64,000 bases of DNA from Lutibacter sp. B1 (GTDB lineage: Bacteria; Bacteroidota; Bacteroidia; Flavobacteriales; Flavobacteriaceae): NCBI RefSeq assembly GCF_012524075.1, contig NZ_JAAZUI010000013.1:1-64000 (forward strand), read 5' to 3'. The notes beneath the pieces were generated by a model that was not told the DNA's origin, did not search any database, and saw only the letters and a list, made by a program, of their open reading frames with translations. The first letter of the stretch is position 1; the number at the start of each line of letters is the position of its first letter. Positions 62,565 to 64,000 of the stretch are shown here, piece after piece. The position numbers were made by a program, and so were the translations under genes.

Positions 62565-63656
62565 ATGATTGAAAAAATACAAATAAAAGGATATAAGTCA
62601 ATAAGAGATACAACAATTGAATTAAAACCTTTAAACATACTTATTGGTTCAAATGGTGTTGGAAAATCTAATTTTATATCATTTTTTAAGTTAATACATA
62701 ATATATACGAGCAAAGACTACAAAACTTTTCTTTACAACAAGGAGTGGATAATCTTTTCCACTTTGGACGTAAAAATACTTATTCAATTTATGGAAAACT
62801 TTTTTTTAAAGATTCTCCAACTGATAATAATAGAAATAGTTATTACTTTAATTGTTTACCAACAGGAAATGACTCTTTATTTATAGAAAAAGAAGGAAGT
62901 GGATATCAAGCAAATTGGGTTGATGATAATCATAATTATTTCTATAAAACAAATATTAAAGAAAGTTTAATTAAAACTTCCAATACACATAGAAATAGAT
63001 ATTTACGTTATTATTTTGAATCATTTAAAATTTATCATTTTCACGATACCAGTTCTTCCGCTCCTTTAAGAAGTGCTTGCCAAATTGATGATAATGATAG
63101 TTTAAGTGAAAATGGTTCTAATTTACCAGCGTTTCTATATTTTTTAAAGGAAATGCATCCAAACAGTTTTAAACGGATTGAAAAAACAATAAATTCTGTA
63201 GCTCCATTTTTTGAAAGATTTAATTTGCAACCAGATAGATTAAATCCAGAAAGAATTAAATTAGAGTGGAATGAAGTAAATCAACCTGAAAGTTATTTTA
63301 ATGCTACTCATTTTTCTGATGGAACAATGAGATTTATTGCTTTATGTACTTTACTAATGCAACCTAATCTACCAAAAACTATTATAATTGATGAGCCAGA
63401 ATTAGGACTTCATCCTGTTGCAATAAAAAAATTAGCTGGTCTTATCAGAAAGGCTTCTGCTAAAACTCAAGTAATTATATCTACACAATCTGTTACTCTT
63501 GTTGATAATTTTGAACCAGAAGATATAATTACTGTAGATAGAGAAGAAAATCAATCTGTTTTTTCTAGACTTAATGAAGGTAATCTAACCAATTGGCTAG
63601 AAGACTATACTTTAGGAGATTTATGGAGTAAAAACGTAATAAAAGGCCAGCCTTGA
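62565..63656 (+). CDS. ABC-type AAA ATPase (RecF/SMC-like, defence-associated class)
   Basis: A 363-aa ATPase with a head-domain fold. It starts IEKIQIKGYKSIRDTTIELK, has Walker A GSNGVGKS (28-35), an ABC-like FSDGTMRFIAL signature, Walker B TIIIDEPELGLHP and switch ISTQS, with no long coiled coil. In many phage-defence modules such an ATPase precedes a TOPRIM-type effector gene. Here the next gene starts in a 4-base overlap (TTGA) and is DUF4276-like, so the pair is probably translated together. Confidence 0.9.
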   Translation: MIEKIQIKGYKSIRDTTIELKPLNILIGSNGVGKSNFISFFKLIHNIYEQRLQNFSLQQGVDNLFHFGRKNTYSIYGKLFFKDSPTDNNRNSYYFNCLPTGNDSLFIEKEGSGYQANWVDDNHNYFYKTNIKESLIKTSNTHRNRYLRYYFESFKIYHFHDTSSSAPLRSACQIDDNDSLSENGSNLPAFLYFLKEMHPNSFKRIEKTINSVAPFFERFNLQPDRLNPERIKLEWNEVNQPESYFNATHFSDGTMRFIALCTLLMQPNLPKTIIIDEPELGLHPVAIKKLAGLIRKASAKTQVIISTQSVTLVDNFEPEDIITVDREENQSVFSRLNEGNLTNWLEDYTLGDLWSKNVIKGQP

Positions 63657-64000
63657 AAAGATTATATTTTGTAGTTGAAGGATTCACTGAAAGAGAATTT
63701 GTTAATAAATCACTCTTACCATATTTTGTGTCAAAAGGAATTTATGATGTACGAGCTGTCGAAATCACTACAAGTAAAGGTCATAAGGGTGGTTTTGTTA
63801 ATTTCCAACATTTAAAAAATGATGTAGATAATTTTTTAAAAAGTGAGAAAGATATTATTGTTACAACCTTTGTTGATTTTTTCAGAATACCAAGTTCTGT
63901 GCCTAAATATAATCAACTAATTACAAAACCAAATATTGACGATAAGTTAGAACTATTAGAATCTGGAATGTTTGAAAGTATTAATGATTATAGATTTTTG
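63653..64000 (+). CDS. DUF4276-like (TOPRIM-related) protein, partial
   Basis: Starts at TTG 63653, overlapping the ATPase stop, and runs off the window (at least 116 aa). LYFVVEGFTEREFVNK carries the conserved Glu of the VEGxTE motif, and TTFVDFFRIPSSVP the acidic position typical of DUF4276. These features place it in the TOPRIM-like nuclease-effector neighbourhood. In an ATPase-TOPRIM pair the ATPase senses infection and the TOPRIM protein damages nucleic acids. The C-terminal part cannot be judged. Confidence 0.8.
   Translation, partial: MKRLYFVVEGFTEREFVNKSLLPYFVSKGIYDVRAVEITTSKGHKGGFVNFQHLKNDVDNFLKSEKDIIVTTFVDFFRIPSSVPKYNQLITKPNIDDKLELLESGMFESINDYRFL

Overview
The window is strongly AT-rich and mostly densely coded. 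Many upstream regions carry the Bacteroidota -7 element TAnnTTTG, and most genes lack a clear Shine-Dalgarno sequence. Gene content (split transketolase, GGGP-synthase-type UbiA enzyme beside Maf, AguAB agmatine route, glycine- and aspartate-rich FKBP lipoprotein, PlpD-like patatin, HxlR/AraC regulators, CE15 and GH5 polysaccharide enzymes) points to the family Flavobacteriaceae, probably marine or biomass-degrading. The genus cannot be fixed from the sequence alone.

Left edge (1-1740): a tyrosine recombinase (263-1450, minus) lies between a tRNA-Leu(GAG)/tRNA-Lys(TTT) pair and a gene-poor stretch with two attC-like boxes about 180 bases apart. This may be the start of an integron-like cassette array that runs off the window.

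Housekeeping block (1858-16450): shikimate kinase, a PRTase, a TPMT-like methyltransferase, an S4 protein, an FKBP lipoprotein, an outer-membrane barrel, the orphan C-terminal half of transketolase, Maf, a UbiA prenyltransferase, SmpB, a DEAD-box helicase, AsmA, a sigma-like factor, a broken VOC gene, and the AguB-AguA pair that converts agmatine to putrescine, followed by an SDR.

Carbohydrate and redox block (16600-44097): cellobiose phosphorylase, a GH15 enzyme overlapping a trehalose-6-phosphate synthase/phosphatase, three aldo/keto reductases, two HxlR regulators divergent from oxidoreductases, a metallophosphoesterase-CBM9 fusion, an ArnT-like glycosyltransferase, two GH5-like enzymes (one with a beta-sandwich module inside its barrel), a CE15 esterase, a hexose-phosphate kinase and a bacterial homologue of the methanogen corrinoid subunit MtrA.

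Efflux and envelope block (44286-53872): a frameshifted AraC regulator ahead of a TolC-HlyD-MFS tripartite pump, a PlpD-like patatin, an Hsp20-lipoprotein pair and a TetR regulator.

Accessory right side (54083-64000): a three-gene minus-strand operon (six-TM protein, two-ring CDC48-type AAA+ ATPase, small glycine-rich membrane protein) has clearly higher G+C than its surroundings, a strong AAGGAGGT ribosome-binding site and a perfect 14-base palindrome upstream. It looks horizontally acquired and is the best candidate for an undescribed system. AraC and SDR genes, a truncated AraC gene, an acyltransferase and a LytTR regulator follow. At the right edge an ABC-type AAA ATPase overlaps a DUF4276/TOPRIM-like gene cut by the window end, which resembles two-gene phage-defence modules. 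Four genes appear broken (VOC, GNAT, AraC, an unidentified fragment). Two of these are single-base shifts that could also be assembly errors. No CRISPR array, rRNA gene or recognisable insertion sequence was seen.
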